Below are positions 1-6,547 of a stretch of 7,496 nucleotides of DNA, piece after piece. The notes beneath the pieces were generated by a model, which was given only the letters and a program-made list of their open reading frames with translations, ran no database searches and was not told where the DNA came from. The stretch spans positions 1-7,496 of the forward strand of contig SKQM01000193.1 in NCBI GenBank assembly GCA_007119005.1, read 5' to 3'. Origin of the DNA: Thioalkalivibrio sp. GTDB taxonomy: Bacteria; Pseudomonadota; Gammaproteobacteria; Ectothiorhodospirales; Ectothiorhodospiraceae. How positions within the stretch are numbered: position 1 is the first letter of the stretch; each line of letters opens with the position of its first letter. The translations under genes and the position numbers were made by a program.

Positions 1-2
1 CG

Positions 3-47
3 CTGTTGCACTGGCGCGCGTGGCATCCTGGGAGCCATTCGGAATGA
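3..47 (+). CDS. Possible 3' end of an upstream gene (partial)
   Basis: From position 3 a frame stays open and ends in a TGA at 45-47. This stop overlaps the ATG (44-46) of the next gene in an ATGA arrangement, which is common between translationally coupled bacterial genes. The visible C-terminal residues read LLHWRAWHPGSHSE. Fourteen codons are too few to identify a family or to show that the frame is coding. The only support is the overlap geometry and the lack of a promoter-like gap before the next gene. Confidence 0.3.
   Translation: MLHWRAWHPGSHSE
30..34 (+). promoter_or_regulatory. Ribosome binding site choosing the ATG at 44
   Basis: GGGAG lies 9 nt before the ATG at 44. The frame is also open further upstream, with a GTG at 20 and no stop back to the window edge. 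That GTG has no comparable Shine-Dalgarno sequence in front of it, so the ATG at 44 is preferred. Confidence 0.5.
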
Positions 48-1168
48 GCGCACATGCGGAAAGACGGGGCATCGCCGGCAACGCAGCCCGATTGATGGGT
101 CTGCTGCTGGCGCTCGCGCTGCTCACGGCGCTGGTGGTCGATCAGCGCCCCTGGGACCGGTTGCTCGGTGGTGACACCCGGGTCGGCATTGTGATCGAGG
201 GCCAGCGTTTCCAGGTCGAGGCGGGTGACGCCGGGATCGTCGGGCAGCGCGCGGCAGAGCGCGCGAATCACGGTGCCGCCTCGGCTCATGATGCGACGGC
301 GCGGCTGGTCGCGAAAGAACTCGACGCGCTGTTCGCTGCGATGTCGTCACGCGTTCCCGACTACGCGGACTGGTACTTTTCGCTGAAGGGGGAGTACGCA
401 CGGCTCTCGTTCCTGCTGCTGCGCTGGGGCGGGCTGGCGACGGCCGATCCCCTCGTCGACCGGAAGATGGAACTCATTTTCGGTGGCGAGGAGCTGGCAG
501 AAAGGCTGACCGTGATCGAGGGCGCAGTCGAAGGCATGCTGGTAGCCCACGCCAGCGAGCTGCGAACCCGCTGGCTGGAGGAACTGCTGGCATTTGCGCG
601 CGAGCCGAAGCCGGCGCGTGCGGGGAGCCAGCCGGCGACGTTGTTGCTGCTGGATGATCTGGCGGGGGAGTTCGCAGGGCACGGCAGCAGTGAATTCCTC
701 ACCCGGCTCTCGGCGAGCTCCGCGGGCGCGGTGTCCGCCGGGGTTGCGGCGCCGCTGGTGGCCCGCCTCGCGCTGCGTTCCTCGACGGCGGCAGCCGGCA
801 GCGGCGGACTGGCGCTCAAGGGGGCCGCGCGTGGCGCGGCAAAGGCGGGGACCGCCGGTGCCAGTGCACTGGGCTGTGCAGCGGCCGGGCCTGCGGCCTG
901 GGCCTGCGCGCTGGCCGTGGGCAGTGCGGCGTGGCTGGGCACCGACTGGGTGCTGCTTACGGTGGACGAGTGGCGCAACCGGGACGCGCTCATTGCCGAC
1001 TGGGAGGAGCGGCTGGTTCTGCTGCGGGCGGAGCTGGAGGAGACGCTGCTGACGCACTACGGTCAGGCCATCGAGGCCTGGCACGAGGGCATGCGTCTGG
1101 AAGTGGAACGAAGCTTCTCGCCGCTCGACTCCCTGCGCGGTGTGCAAGCGCCAAGGTCAGATCATTGA
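44..1168 (+). CDS. Conserved-looking membrane-anchored protein of unknown function
   Basis: I do not recognise the family of this 374-residue protein. The N-terminus is short and basic (RR at 7-8, R16). A strongly hydrophobic segment follows at about residues 17-32 (LMGLLLALALLTALVV), which should be a signal anchor. A soluble, mostly helical region follows and contains the distinctive aromatic stretch VPDYADWYFSLKGEYARL from residue 104. Residues about 252-312 are very rich in Gly and Ala with small-residue spacing and Trp near the end (AAWLGTDWVLLTVDEW). This looks like a glycine-zipper-like helical hairpin that could insert in the membrane. The last 55 residues are charged and helical (WEERLVLLRAELEETLL), possibly coiled coil. 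The inferred topology is an N-terminal anchor, a periplasmic domain and a second membrane-associated hairpin. The next gene is convergent. The ATG at 44 is chosen for its GGGAG and a possible ATGA overlap with an upstream gene. Confidence 0.75.
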   Translation: MSAHAERRGIAGNAARLMGLLLALALLTALVVDQRPWDRLLGGDTRVGIVIEGQRFQVEAGDAGIVGQRAAERANHGAASAHDATARLVAKELDALFAAMSSRVPDYADWYFSLKGEYARLSFLLLRWGGLATADPLVDRKMELIFGGEELAERLTVIEGAVEGMLVAHASELRTRWLEELLAFAREPKPARAGSQPATLLLLDDLAGEFAGHGSSEFLTRLSASSAGAVSAGVAAPLVARLALRSSTAAAGSGGLALKGAARGAAKAGTAGASALGCAAAGPAAWACALAVGSAAWLGTDWVLLTVDEWRNRDALIADWEERLVLLRAELEETLLTHYGQAIEAWHEGMRLEVERSFSPLDSLRGVQAPRSDH

Positions 1169-1211
1169 TCGGCACCAAAAACGGATAACCCCGACCCTGC
1201 CGAAGCCCAAA

Positions 1212-1267
1212 CCGTTCGCCCTGTGCCCATCGAAGGGCGTGGGCTTCGACAGGCTCAGCCCGAACGG
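1212..1267. repeat. REP-like imperfect palindrome, two 27-nt arms
   Basis: Arms at 1212-1238 and 1241-1267 are separated by only GT. They match in 20 of 27 positions when folded. The outer ends are perfect (CCGTTCG at 1212-1218 against CGAACGG at 1261-1267). The right arm, read on the minus strand, begins CCGTTCGGGCTGAGCCTGTC, a core I associate with dispersed intergenic repeats in high-GC proteobacteria. That association is from memory, not a search. It sits in the convergent gap between the gene ending at 1168 and the gene ending at 1293, the usual place for REP elements. It could also form an RNA hairpin that protects 3' ends or slows polymerase. No long T tract follows on either strand, so I do not call it a terminator. 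Confidence 0.7.
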
Positions 1268-1292
1268 TACCCAGATGTCACGCCAGCGGCCC

Positions 1293-2138
1293 TCAGTCGG
1301 CGAACAGGTGACGGGCGTTGCCGTGGGCGATCCGGTCCGCGACATCAGGGGGAAGCTGGGCCAGCCAACTCCGGATTTCGGAGACGTGCTGGTCGAGCTC
1401 CGCCCAGCGCCGGGCACTGAAGGTGTCCGCGCCGATCAGGAACCGTCCCGCGTGTTCGATCAGCAGGTCCTGCCATTCCAGCGGCATGAAACCGTCCGCG
1501 TTCAGCCGATCGCTGCGCATCGACAGATCGACGTGCAGGTTTGGGTAACGCCTCAGGTAGTCGGCGATCAGCGGGGGATAGGGAAACGTGCCCGCATGCG
1601 CCCACAGGATCAGCGCGTCGGGATCGATTTCGTACGCGCGGTCGATCACCGCCGGGTCGCCGTGAATCATCACCGGGAGCCCGTGCTGCCGGGCAATGGA
1701 CAGCAGTTCGGCGAAGACGCTCGAATGGCGGTCTTCCGCGAACAGGTGCAGTTCGCCGATTCCCCGCCAGGAACCGGTTTCAAGCCCCGTGTCGAGACGA
1801 TTGCGCACCCATTCGGGAAGGTCGGTCTCGTGCATCCAGGTATCCTTCTGCGCCGGTGTCCGATAGACGTCGAGGAACGGCAGAATGACATCCGGTGCGG
1901 CGTGCATCGCGGTCTCGGCGAGGCCTGGGTGGCGGGTGATGATCACGGCGCGCTCGATCCCGACCGCGGCGAGGGTGGCGCCGAGTTGCTCCGCAGGGAC
2001 AGTCTCGACGTGCGCCGCGTTGTAGTGCAGGTGGGCGTCGAACAGGGGGCCGTCGTAAGCGGCCGCGAGGGGGCTGGCGGTAAACAGCGCGTAGAATGTG
2101 ATGCCAGTCAGAACGCGACGGATACGCTTTGCAGTCAT
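1293..2138 (-). CDS. Exported metal-dependent amidohydrolase (amidohydrolase-2-like TIM barrel)
   Basis: This 281-residue protein should be a periplasmic hydrolase of the amidohydrolase superfamily; its substrate is not identifiable. Residues 1-27 form a classical signal peptide: basic MTAKRIRR, a hydrophobic core, then SPLAAA with likely cleavage before YDG. The mature part starts almost at once with DAHLH (H36, H38), the strand-1 metal motif. Other likely active-site residues are E129 in GIGELHLF, H159 in VMIHGD, H181 in LWAHAG and D238 in LIGADTF. The end AHGNARHLF matches the C-terminal helix motif common in amidohydrolase-2 proteins. The ATG at 2138 is chosen over upstream alternatives because AGGAG lies 6 nt before it and the signal peptide then starts correctly. 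The gene is divergent from opgGH across a 123-bp spacer. Deacylase, lactonase, decarboxylase or phosphotriesterase-like chemistry are all possible. Confidence 0.85.
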   Translation of the reverse strand: MTAKRIRRVLTGITFYALFTASPLAAAYDGPLFDAHLHYNAAHVETVPAEQLGATLAAVGIERAVIITRHPGLAETAMHAAPDVILPFLDVYRTPAQKDTWMHETDLPEWVRNRLDTGLETGSWRGIGELHLFAEDRHSSVFAELLSIARQHGLPVMIHGDPAVIDRAYEIDPDALILWAHAGTFPYPPLIADYLRRYPNLHVDLSMRSDRLNADGFMPLEWQDLLIEHAGRFLIGADTFSARRWAELDQHVSEIRSWLAQLPPDVADRIAHGNARHLFAD

Positions 2139-2144
2139 GGCTTG

Positions 2145-2149
2145 CTCCT
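2145..2149 (-). promoter_or_regulatory. Ribosome binding site of the amidohydrolase gene
   Basis: On the minus strand AGGAG precedes the ATG (2138-2136) by 6 nt. This decides the start, since the same frame is open for 20 more codons upstream that encode no plausible export signal. Confidence 0.75.
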
Positions 2150-2192
2150 GATCGTGGACGTGAGGATCCCGGTGTGGCTGCGGCCCAGAACA

Positions 2193-2220
2193 GGACAACT
2201 TCCAGCCGCAAAAGTTGTCC
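2193..2220. promoter_or_regulatory. Perfect 9-bp inverted repeat in the divergent spacer (operator or hairpin)
   Basis: GGACAACTT (2193-2201) and AAGTTGTCC (2212-2220) are exact inverted copies separated by 10 nt. The half-site centres are 19 bp apart, near two helical turns, which suits a dimeric regulator. The dyad ends 41 nt before the opgG ATG and begins 54 nt before the amidohydrolase ATG, so it could control both genes. It could instead be an RNA hairpin in one of the two leaders, or a small repeat. No T tract follows it. I found no convincing -35/-10 pair on either strand of the spacer, so the promoters are not placed. Confidence 0.5.
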
Positions 2221-2250
2221 CAACCGCTTGTCTACCCGGAACGCCGCGAC

Positions 2251-2257
2251 AGGGGAG
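2251..2257 (+). promoter_or_regulatory. Ribosome binding site choosing the opgG start at 2262
   Basis: AGGGGAG ends 4 nt before the ATG at 2262. The other candidate start, ATG 2349, has a GGAG only 1 nt away, which is too close to work well. Confidence 0.6.
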
Positions 2258-2261
2258 ATTC

Positions 2262-3908
2262 ATGGGTCGTTCAGGATTCACCGCGCAGCCTGCTCGAACC
2301 GCCGCCTTGCGGCGGTATCGTCGGTGCCGTCGTTCGGCGCTGCGGAGAATGTGGTCGCCGGTGTGCCGGTTCGTACTCGGGGCGATACTGGGCGCAGCGG
2401 GGCTGTCCGCTGCGGCTGCCGCTGACGGAGCCTGGACGGCGGAGTCGCTGTTCGAGAAAGTCACGACGCTGGCGGCCGACCGCGCGAACGCGGCCTTCGA
2501 GCCTCCGGTCGCGAGTCTGCCCGAGGGACTGCGCGACATCACCTACGATCAGTACCGGGCGATACGCTTTCGGCCGGAGCGGGCATTGTGGCGCGATGAA
2601 ACGCGTTTCGAGGTGCAGTTCTTCCACCCCGGATTCCTGTTTCCGCACCCGGTGATGATGCATACACTGGAGGGCGGCGACGTCCGGCCCATTGCCTTCG
2701 GGCAGGACCTGTTCCGTTATGACGCGGAGGCTGCGGTACTCGAGGGGAAGGGCGGCGGTGCCGCCGGGTTCGCGGGCTTCCGGCTGCATTACCCGCTGAA
2801 TAGCCGCGACCACAAGGACGAGGTGGTGGTCTTTCTGGGCGCATCCTATTTCCGCCTCGTGGGCCCCGGTCAGGTGTACGGCCTGTCCACGCGCGGGCTT
2901 GCGATCGACACCGCGGCGCCGGAAGGCGAGGAATTCCCCGCGTTCCGCGAGTTCTGGCTGGTGCGCCCCGAACCGGAGGATGACAGCATGACCATCCTCG
3001 CGCTGCTCGACAGCCCGTCCGTCAGCGGCGCCTATCGCTTCGACATCACGGCCGCGGACGAGGTGCGCGTGGACGTCGAAAAACACCTTTTCGCCCGCGC
3101 CGATGTGGGCAAGCTTGGCATTGCCCCGCTAACCAGCATGTACTTCTTCGGCGAGGCCAGCGTGCGGGGTCACGACGATTTCCGACCACGTGCCCACGAC
3201 TCCGAGGGTCTGCAGGTGCTGACGGGGGCTGGGGAGTGGATCTGGCGTCCGCTGGCCAACCCCAGGCTGGTGCGTGCAGCGTCCCTGCGCGACCAGGACC
3301 CGCGCGGTTTCGGGCTGGTGCAGCGCAACCGGGATTTCGGGCAGTACCTGGACCTCGAGGCGGAGTACCACCGCCGGCCCAGCCAGTGGGTGACGCCGAT
3401 GGGCGGCGACTGGGGCGTCGGGGCTGTTGAACTGGTGGAAATTCCCACGCCGGACGAGACCAACGACAATATCGTCGCGTACTGGGTGAGCGACCGCGCC
3501 TTTGCGGCCGGCGAGCGACGGGATTACCGCTACCGGTTGACGATCTTCGATGACATACCGCCGGGAGATCCGCCCGCCCGGGTGGTGCGTACACGCAGTG
3601 GCTGGGGCGCGGTTCCGGGGGCCCCCGATCCGCCGCCGCGCAGCCTGCGCCGGTACATCGTCGACTTTGCCGGCGGCGCGCTGGACGGCCTCGGCCCGGA
3701 TGCGGCTGTTGAGGTCCGGCTGGACACAACTTCCGGATCGGTCGACGATGTCGGGGTGCGGTGGCTGCCGGGTGGTGAGGGATGGCGGGCGACCTTCCTG
3801 CTGGAGCCGCAGGGGCAGCAACCGGCGGATCTGCGGCTGGTGCTGACCCTGGATGGCAGCCCCGTCACGGAGACCTGGAATCACGTGTGGTACCCCGATG
3901 AACTCTGA
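2262..3908 (+). CDS. opgG: OpgG, periplasmic glucan biosynthesis protein G
   Basis: OpgG (MdoG) acts in the periplasm on the beta-1,2-glucan made by OpgH, in the pathway of osmoregulated periplasmic glucans. E. coli OpgG and OpgD have been assigned to glycoside hydrolase family GH186. The 548-residue product, against about 511 in E. coli, carries family signatures throughout: DITYDQYRAIRFRPERALW near residue 95, HYPLN, FLGASYFRLVG, EEFPAFREFWLVRPE, LTSMYFFGE, HDSEGL near 312, GEWIWRPLANP, QRNRDF (D358) and IPTPDETNDNIVAYW (D398). This covers the large N-terminal beta-sandwich domain and the smaller Ig-like C-terminal domain. The start at 2262 gives an unusual 29-residue Arg-rich extension before a normal signal sequence (hydrophobic core from about residue 36, cleavage near AAAAA|DG at 54-55). 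A start at 2349 would give a standard 25-residue signal. The same frame is open upstream to 1140, but that part is antisense to the amidohydrolase gene. opgH overlaps the last 11 nt. Confidence 0.95.
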   Translation: MGRSGFTAQPARTAALRRYRRCRRSALRRMWSPVCRFVLGAILGAAGLSAAAAADGAWTAESLFEKVTTLAADRANAAFEPPVASLPEGLRDITYDQYRAIRFRPERALWRDETRFEVQFFHPGFLFPHPVMMHTLEGGDVRPIAFGQDLFRYDAEAAVLEGKGGGAAGFAGFRLHYPLNSRDHKDEVVVFLGASYFRLVGPGQVYGLSTRGLAIDTAAPEGEEFPAFREFWLVRPEPEDDSMTILALLDSPSVSGAYRFDITAADEVRVDVEKHLFARADVGKLGIAPLTSMYFFGEASVRGHDDFRPRAHDSEGLQVLTGAGEWIWRPLANPRLVRAASLRDQDPRGFGLVQRNRDFGQYLDLEAEYHRRPSQWVTPMGGDWGVGAVELVEIPTPDETNDNIVAYWVSDRAFAAGERRDYRYRLTIFDDIPPGDPPARVVRTRSGWGAVPGAPDPPPRSLRRYIVDFAGGALDGLGPDAAVEVRLDTTSGSVDDVGVRWLPGGEGWRATFLLEPQGQQPADLRLVLTLDGSPVTETWNHVWYPDEL

Positions 3909-5889
3909 AGCGATACGGGAACAGGAAAGCCCGCGAGACCCCGCGCGAACGGCGCCGGAGGCGCGGCTGTGCGCCCCCGGCGCGTCGCTGCGGCGCGTTC
4001 TGTTCCTTGCGCTGGTGACGGGTAGCGTGGTTCCCGGCGGGGTGCTGATGGCGCGCATCCTGCAGTCCAGCGGGATGGGGCCGTTGCTCTGGGTGATTCT
4101 GTTCCTGTTTCTGATCACCTTCACCTGGATCGCGATTTCGTTCTGGACCGCGGCGGCCGGTTTCCTGCTGCAGATCCTGCGCCGGGATCCGCTGAGCCTG
4201 CGTCCGGTCCCGGTCCACGCCGACCCTTTTCCGGTGCGTTTGGGCAGGCGGCGCACCGCCATCGTGATGCCGATCTACAACGAGGACCCGGTGCGGGTGA
4301 TGCTCGGCGTCGAGGCGACCTGCCACTCCTTGCTCGCGACCGGGCAGGCCGAGGCCTTCGACCTGTTCCTGCTCAGCGACAGCAACGATCCCGAAGTCAT
4401 TGCCAAAGAAGAACGGTCGGTCTGGGCGCTGCAGGGCCGGCTGCCTTCACCGTTCAGGACACATTACCGGAGGCGTTCGGCGAACAGCGGGCGCAAGGCC
4501 GGCAATATCGCCGAGTTCTGCCGGCGCTGGGGCGGGCGCTACGACTACATGGTCGTGCTGGATGCGGACAGCGTGATGGAGGGCCGGACGCTGGTCGAGT
4601 TGGTGCGCCTGATGGATGCCAACCCCGGTACGGGTCTGATCCAGACGATGCCGCTGCCGGTGCGCCAGGACTCCCTGTTCGGACGCTTCCAGCAGTTCGC
4701 CAACGCACTGCACGGACCGATGCTCGCCTCGGGTCTGAGCTTCTGGCAGGGCAGTGCCGGCAACTACTGGGGGCACAACGCGATCATCCGTGTGCGCCCG
4801 TTCATGGAACACTGCAATCTCCCGGTCCTCGCGGGCCGTCCGCCGCTGGGTGGCGAGATCCTGAGTCACGATTTCGTCGAGGCGGCCCTGATGCGCCGTG
4901 GCGGCTGGGACGTGTGGCTGCTGCCACAACTGGCGGGAAGCTACGAGGAACTCCCGGCGAACCTCGTGGATTATGCGACGCGGGATCGCCGCTGGTCGCA
5001 GGGTAACCTTCAGCACCTGCGTCTCCTGGGCACACCTGGTCTGCACCTCGTCAGCCGGATGCATTTGCTGTTCGGGGCACTGGCCTACCTGGCTTCGTTT
5101 TTCTGGCTGCTGATGCTCGCGACGGCTACTGCGGCTGCGGTGGCCACCTATCACGGTCCGGAACCGGGGGCGGGCTCGGCGGTGCTGGGTTTCCAGCTGC
5201 ACACGCCGGTCGCCTATGCGCTGCTCGGTGTGACGGTGGTGCTGTTGCTGTTGCCCAAGCTGCTCGGGATCGCGCTGGCCCTGATTCAGGGGGCGGAGCG
5301 GTTCGGTGGCTCGCTGCGGTTGGTGGGCGGTGGCTTGCTGGAAACATTTTTCTCGGTGCTCATTGCGCCGCTGATGATGGCGTTTCACAGCCTGTTCGTC
5401 GGCGCGGTCGCGCTCGGGCGCACCGTGAACTGGACCGCCCAGCCCCGCGAGGGGCGGCTGGTGTCCTGGTCCGAGAGCTGGCAGCGAACCTGGCCCTTCG
5501 TGTCCACTGGCGTGCTCTGGGGGCTGATGGTCGCCTGGTGGGCGCCGGGATTCTTCTGGTGGCTTTCGCCCGTGCTCGCGGGGTTGCTGCTCGCACCGGC
5601 GCTGGTCCGTGTCAGCGGCAGCCGCTCGGCGGGGCTGTGGTTGCGTGAGCGCGGCCTGCTGCTCGCCCCTTCGGAGCTGGTACCCGGTCCGGCACTCGTG
5701 GCATTGCACGAACTGGAATCTCGCGTCGTCGCGCCTGCCGTGCTGCCCGGGAGAGCCGAGGCGGGAGCGCCGGTCGTGCGCCTCCGGGATCGCCGTATGC
5801 ATCGGGAGAAGGTGTCGGATACCGACGACGTCAGGCGCAGACGTATCGCCGGAAGCCCCTGGCAAACGGCTTACAGCAGCGACGACTGA
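3898..5889 (+). CDS. opgH: OpgH, membrane glucan glucosyltransferase H (short form)
   Basis: OpgH polymerises glucose from UDP-glucose into beta-1,2-linked glucan at the inner membrane and is thought to pass it to the periplasm. This 663-residue protein has two membrane segments (about 33-55 and 60-90), a cytoplasmic family-2 glycosyltransferase domain (about 117-390), and further membrane segments near 389-417, 436-461, 482-510 and 534-578, then a charged tail. Catalytic features are all visible: MPIYNEDP from 124, D161 in LLSDSND, the DAD pair D222/D224, D325 in SHDF, and R362-W366 (RDRRW) followed by SQGNLQH, which fills the QxxRW position. E. coli OpgH has 847 residues; the difference here is largely a cytoplasmic N-terminus of only about 32 residues. 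The ATG at 3898 has only a weak upstream GTGG and overlaps opgG by 11 nt, so translation is probably coupled. An alternative ATG at 3853 would overlap opgG more. Confidence 0.95.
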   Translation: MNSEAIREQESPRDPARTAPEARLCAPGASLRRVLFLALVTGSVVPGGVLMARILQSSGMGPLLWVILFLFLITFTWIAISFWTAAAGFLLQILRRDPLSLRPVPVHADPFPVRLGRRRTAIVMPIYNEDPVRVMLGVEATCHSLLATGQAEAFDLFLLSDSNDPEVIAKEERSVWALQGRLPSPFRTHYRRRSANSGRKAGNIAEFCRRWGGRYDYMVVLDADSVMEGRTLVELVRLMDANPGTGLIQTMPLPVRQDSLFGRFQQFANALHGPMLASGLSFWQGSAGNYWGHNAIIRVRPFMEHCNLPVLAGRPPLGGEILSHDFVEAALMRRGGWDVWLLPQLAGSYEELPANLVDYATRDRRWSQGNLQHLRLLGTPGLHLVSRMHLLFGALAYLASFFWLLMLATATAAAVATYHGPEPGAGSAVLGFQLHTPVAYALLGVTVVLLLLPKLLGIALALIQGAERFGGSLRLVGGGLLETFFSVLIAPLMMAFHSLFVGAVALGRTVNWTAQPREGRLVSWSESWQRTWPFVSTGVLWGLMVAWWAPGFFWWLSPVLAGLLLAPALVRVSGSRSAGLWLRERGLLLAPSELVPGPALVALHELESRVVAPAVLPGRAEAGAPVVRLRDRRMHREKVSDTDDVRRRRIAGSPWQTAYSSDD

Positions 5890-5919
5890 GCGCCCCGAGG
5901 CGGCTTCGCGAGGGACGGA

Positions 5920-5947
5920 CGGGGACAGATTTGCAAGTCTGTTCCCG
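5920..5947. repeat. REP-like palindrome or hairpin in a convergent gap
   Basis: Positions 5920-5930 pair with 5937-5947 (11 pairs, two of them G-T) around the 6-nt loop TTGCAA. The core GGGGACAGATTTGCAA resembles the GGGGACAGATTT ends of palindromic repeats that I associate with REP-type tyrosine transposases in gammaproteobacteria; this is recollection, not a search. It lies between the ends of opgH (5889) and the b561 gene (5954). The hairpin could also work as a weak bidirectional terminator or 3'-end stabiliser, but no T tract follows it. Confidence 0.6.
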
Positions 5948-5953
5948 GGGGAC

Positions 5954-6535
5954 TCAGCGGAACAGGCTCATCCTCTGCATCACTTCGTCACGGCGGATGC
6001 GCCAGTGGTAGAGGGCGCCGGCCACGTGCAGCACGATCAGCGTGACCAACGCATACCCCACGTACTGGTGCCAGAGGAACAGGGTCTTGGAGAGGTCATC
6101 GTTGCGGCCGATCAAGCCCGGCAGTTCGATGTGGAACAGGTGCACCGGGAATCCACCCGACGCGGTGGCCAGCCAGCCGAGCACCGGCATCGCGATCAGC
6201 AGGGCATAGAACAGGCTGTGCACGAGTTGGCTCGCGATGCGCTGGGGTGCCGGGAGCGGCGTTGCGTACGCCGGCTTCCCGAAAGTGAACCGGGTGAGCA
6301 GGCGCAGCACCATGAAACCCAGTACCAGCACGCCAAGGGTCTTGTGGGTGGTGTAAATGAAGTCGGTTCCGGCCGCGCCGAAAGTGTCGCGCAGGCCGCT
6401 GAACCCGAAATAGCCGATGGTGCCCCCGAAGGCCAGCGCCAGCAGCACGAGGATGGCGATCAGCCAGTGCAGCAGGCGCTGAACCAGCGCATAACGGGGC
6501 ATGGCAGGATGGCCGGCAGTGATGACGTCGCTCAT
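5954..6535 (-). CDS. Cytochrome b561 family protein
   Basis: This is a four-helix inner-membrane b-type cytochrome of 193 residues; E. coli CybB has 176. Helix 1 follows PRYALVQRLLHW (H23), helix 2 starts at YTTHKTLG (H64), helix 3 has QLVHSLFYALL (H106), and helix 4 runs from LWHQYVGYAL (H156) through LHVAGALYHW (H170, H177). The histidines at 23, 64, 106, 156 and 170 are the candidate haem ligands. CybB-type proteins move electrons between quinone and another partner, and the E. coli protein has been reported as a superoxide:ubiquinone oxidoreductase; the partner here is unknown. The ATG at 6535 has AAGGGAG 5 nt upstream. It is convergent with opgH and divergent from the tRNA gene, so it is probably monocistronic. 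I see no periplasmic cytochrome or hydrogenase partner next to it. Confidence 0.92.
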   Translation of the reverse strand: MSDVITAGHPAMPRYALVQRLLHWLIAILVLLALAFGGTIGYFGFSGLRDTFGAAGTDFIYTTHKTLGVLVLGFMVLRLLTRFTFGKPAYATPLPAPQRIASQLVHSLFYALLIAMPVLGWLATASGGFPVHLFHIELPGLIGRNDDLSKTLFLWHQYVGYALVTLIVLHVAGALYHWRIRRDEVMQRMSLFR

Positions 6536-6540
6536 GGTCG

Positions 6541-6547
6541 CTCCCTT
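6541..6547 (-). promoter_or_regulatory. Ribosome binding site of the b561 gene
   Basis: AAGGGAG on the minus strand ends 5 nt before the ATG at 6535. It fixes the start 11 codons before the in-frame Met12. Confidence 0.65.

Noticed and set aside
1160..1170. Short palindrome GATCATTGATC over the stop codon of the first gene
   Set aside because: It is only 5 bp per arm with a 1-nt centre, too short to fold as RNA and not clearly a site for a known protein.
1140..2261. Long open frame on the plus strand in phase with opgG, giving an apparent 922-residue protein
   Set aside because: This part is antisense to the amidohydrolase gene, which has a signal peptide, metal motifs and a good ribosome binding site. 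The open frame follows from high GC at third positions. OpgG proper starts at 2262.
3129..4262. A 377-codon minus-strand open frame
   Set aside because: It is antisense to conserved opgG and opgH sequence and has no recognisable domain.
4447..5865. A 472-codon minus-strand open frame
   Set aside because: It is antisense to opgH and its product is a low-complexity, Gln/Arg/His/Pro-rich sequence without domain signatures, typical of a GC-driven shadow frame.
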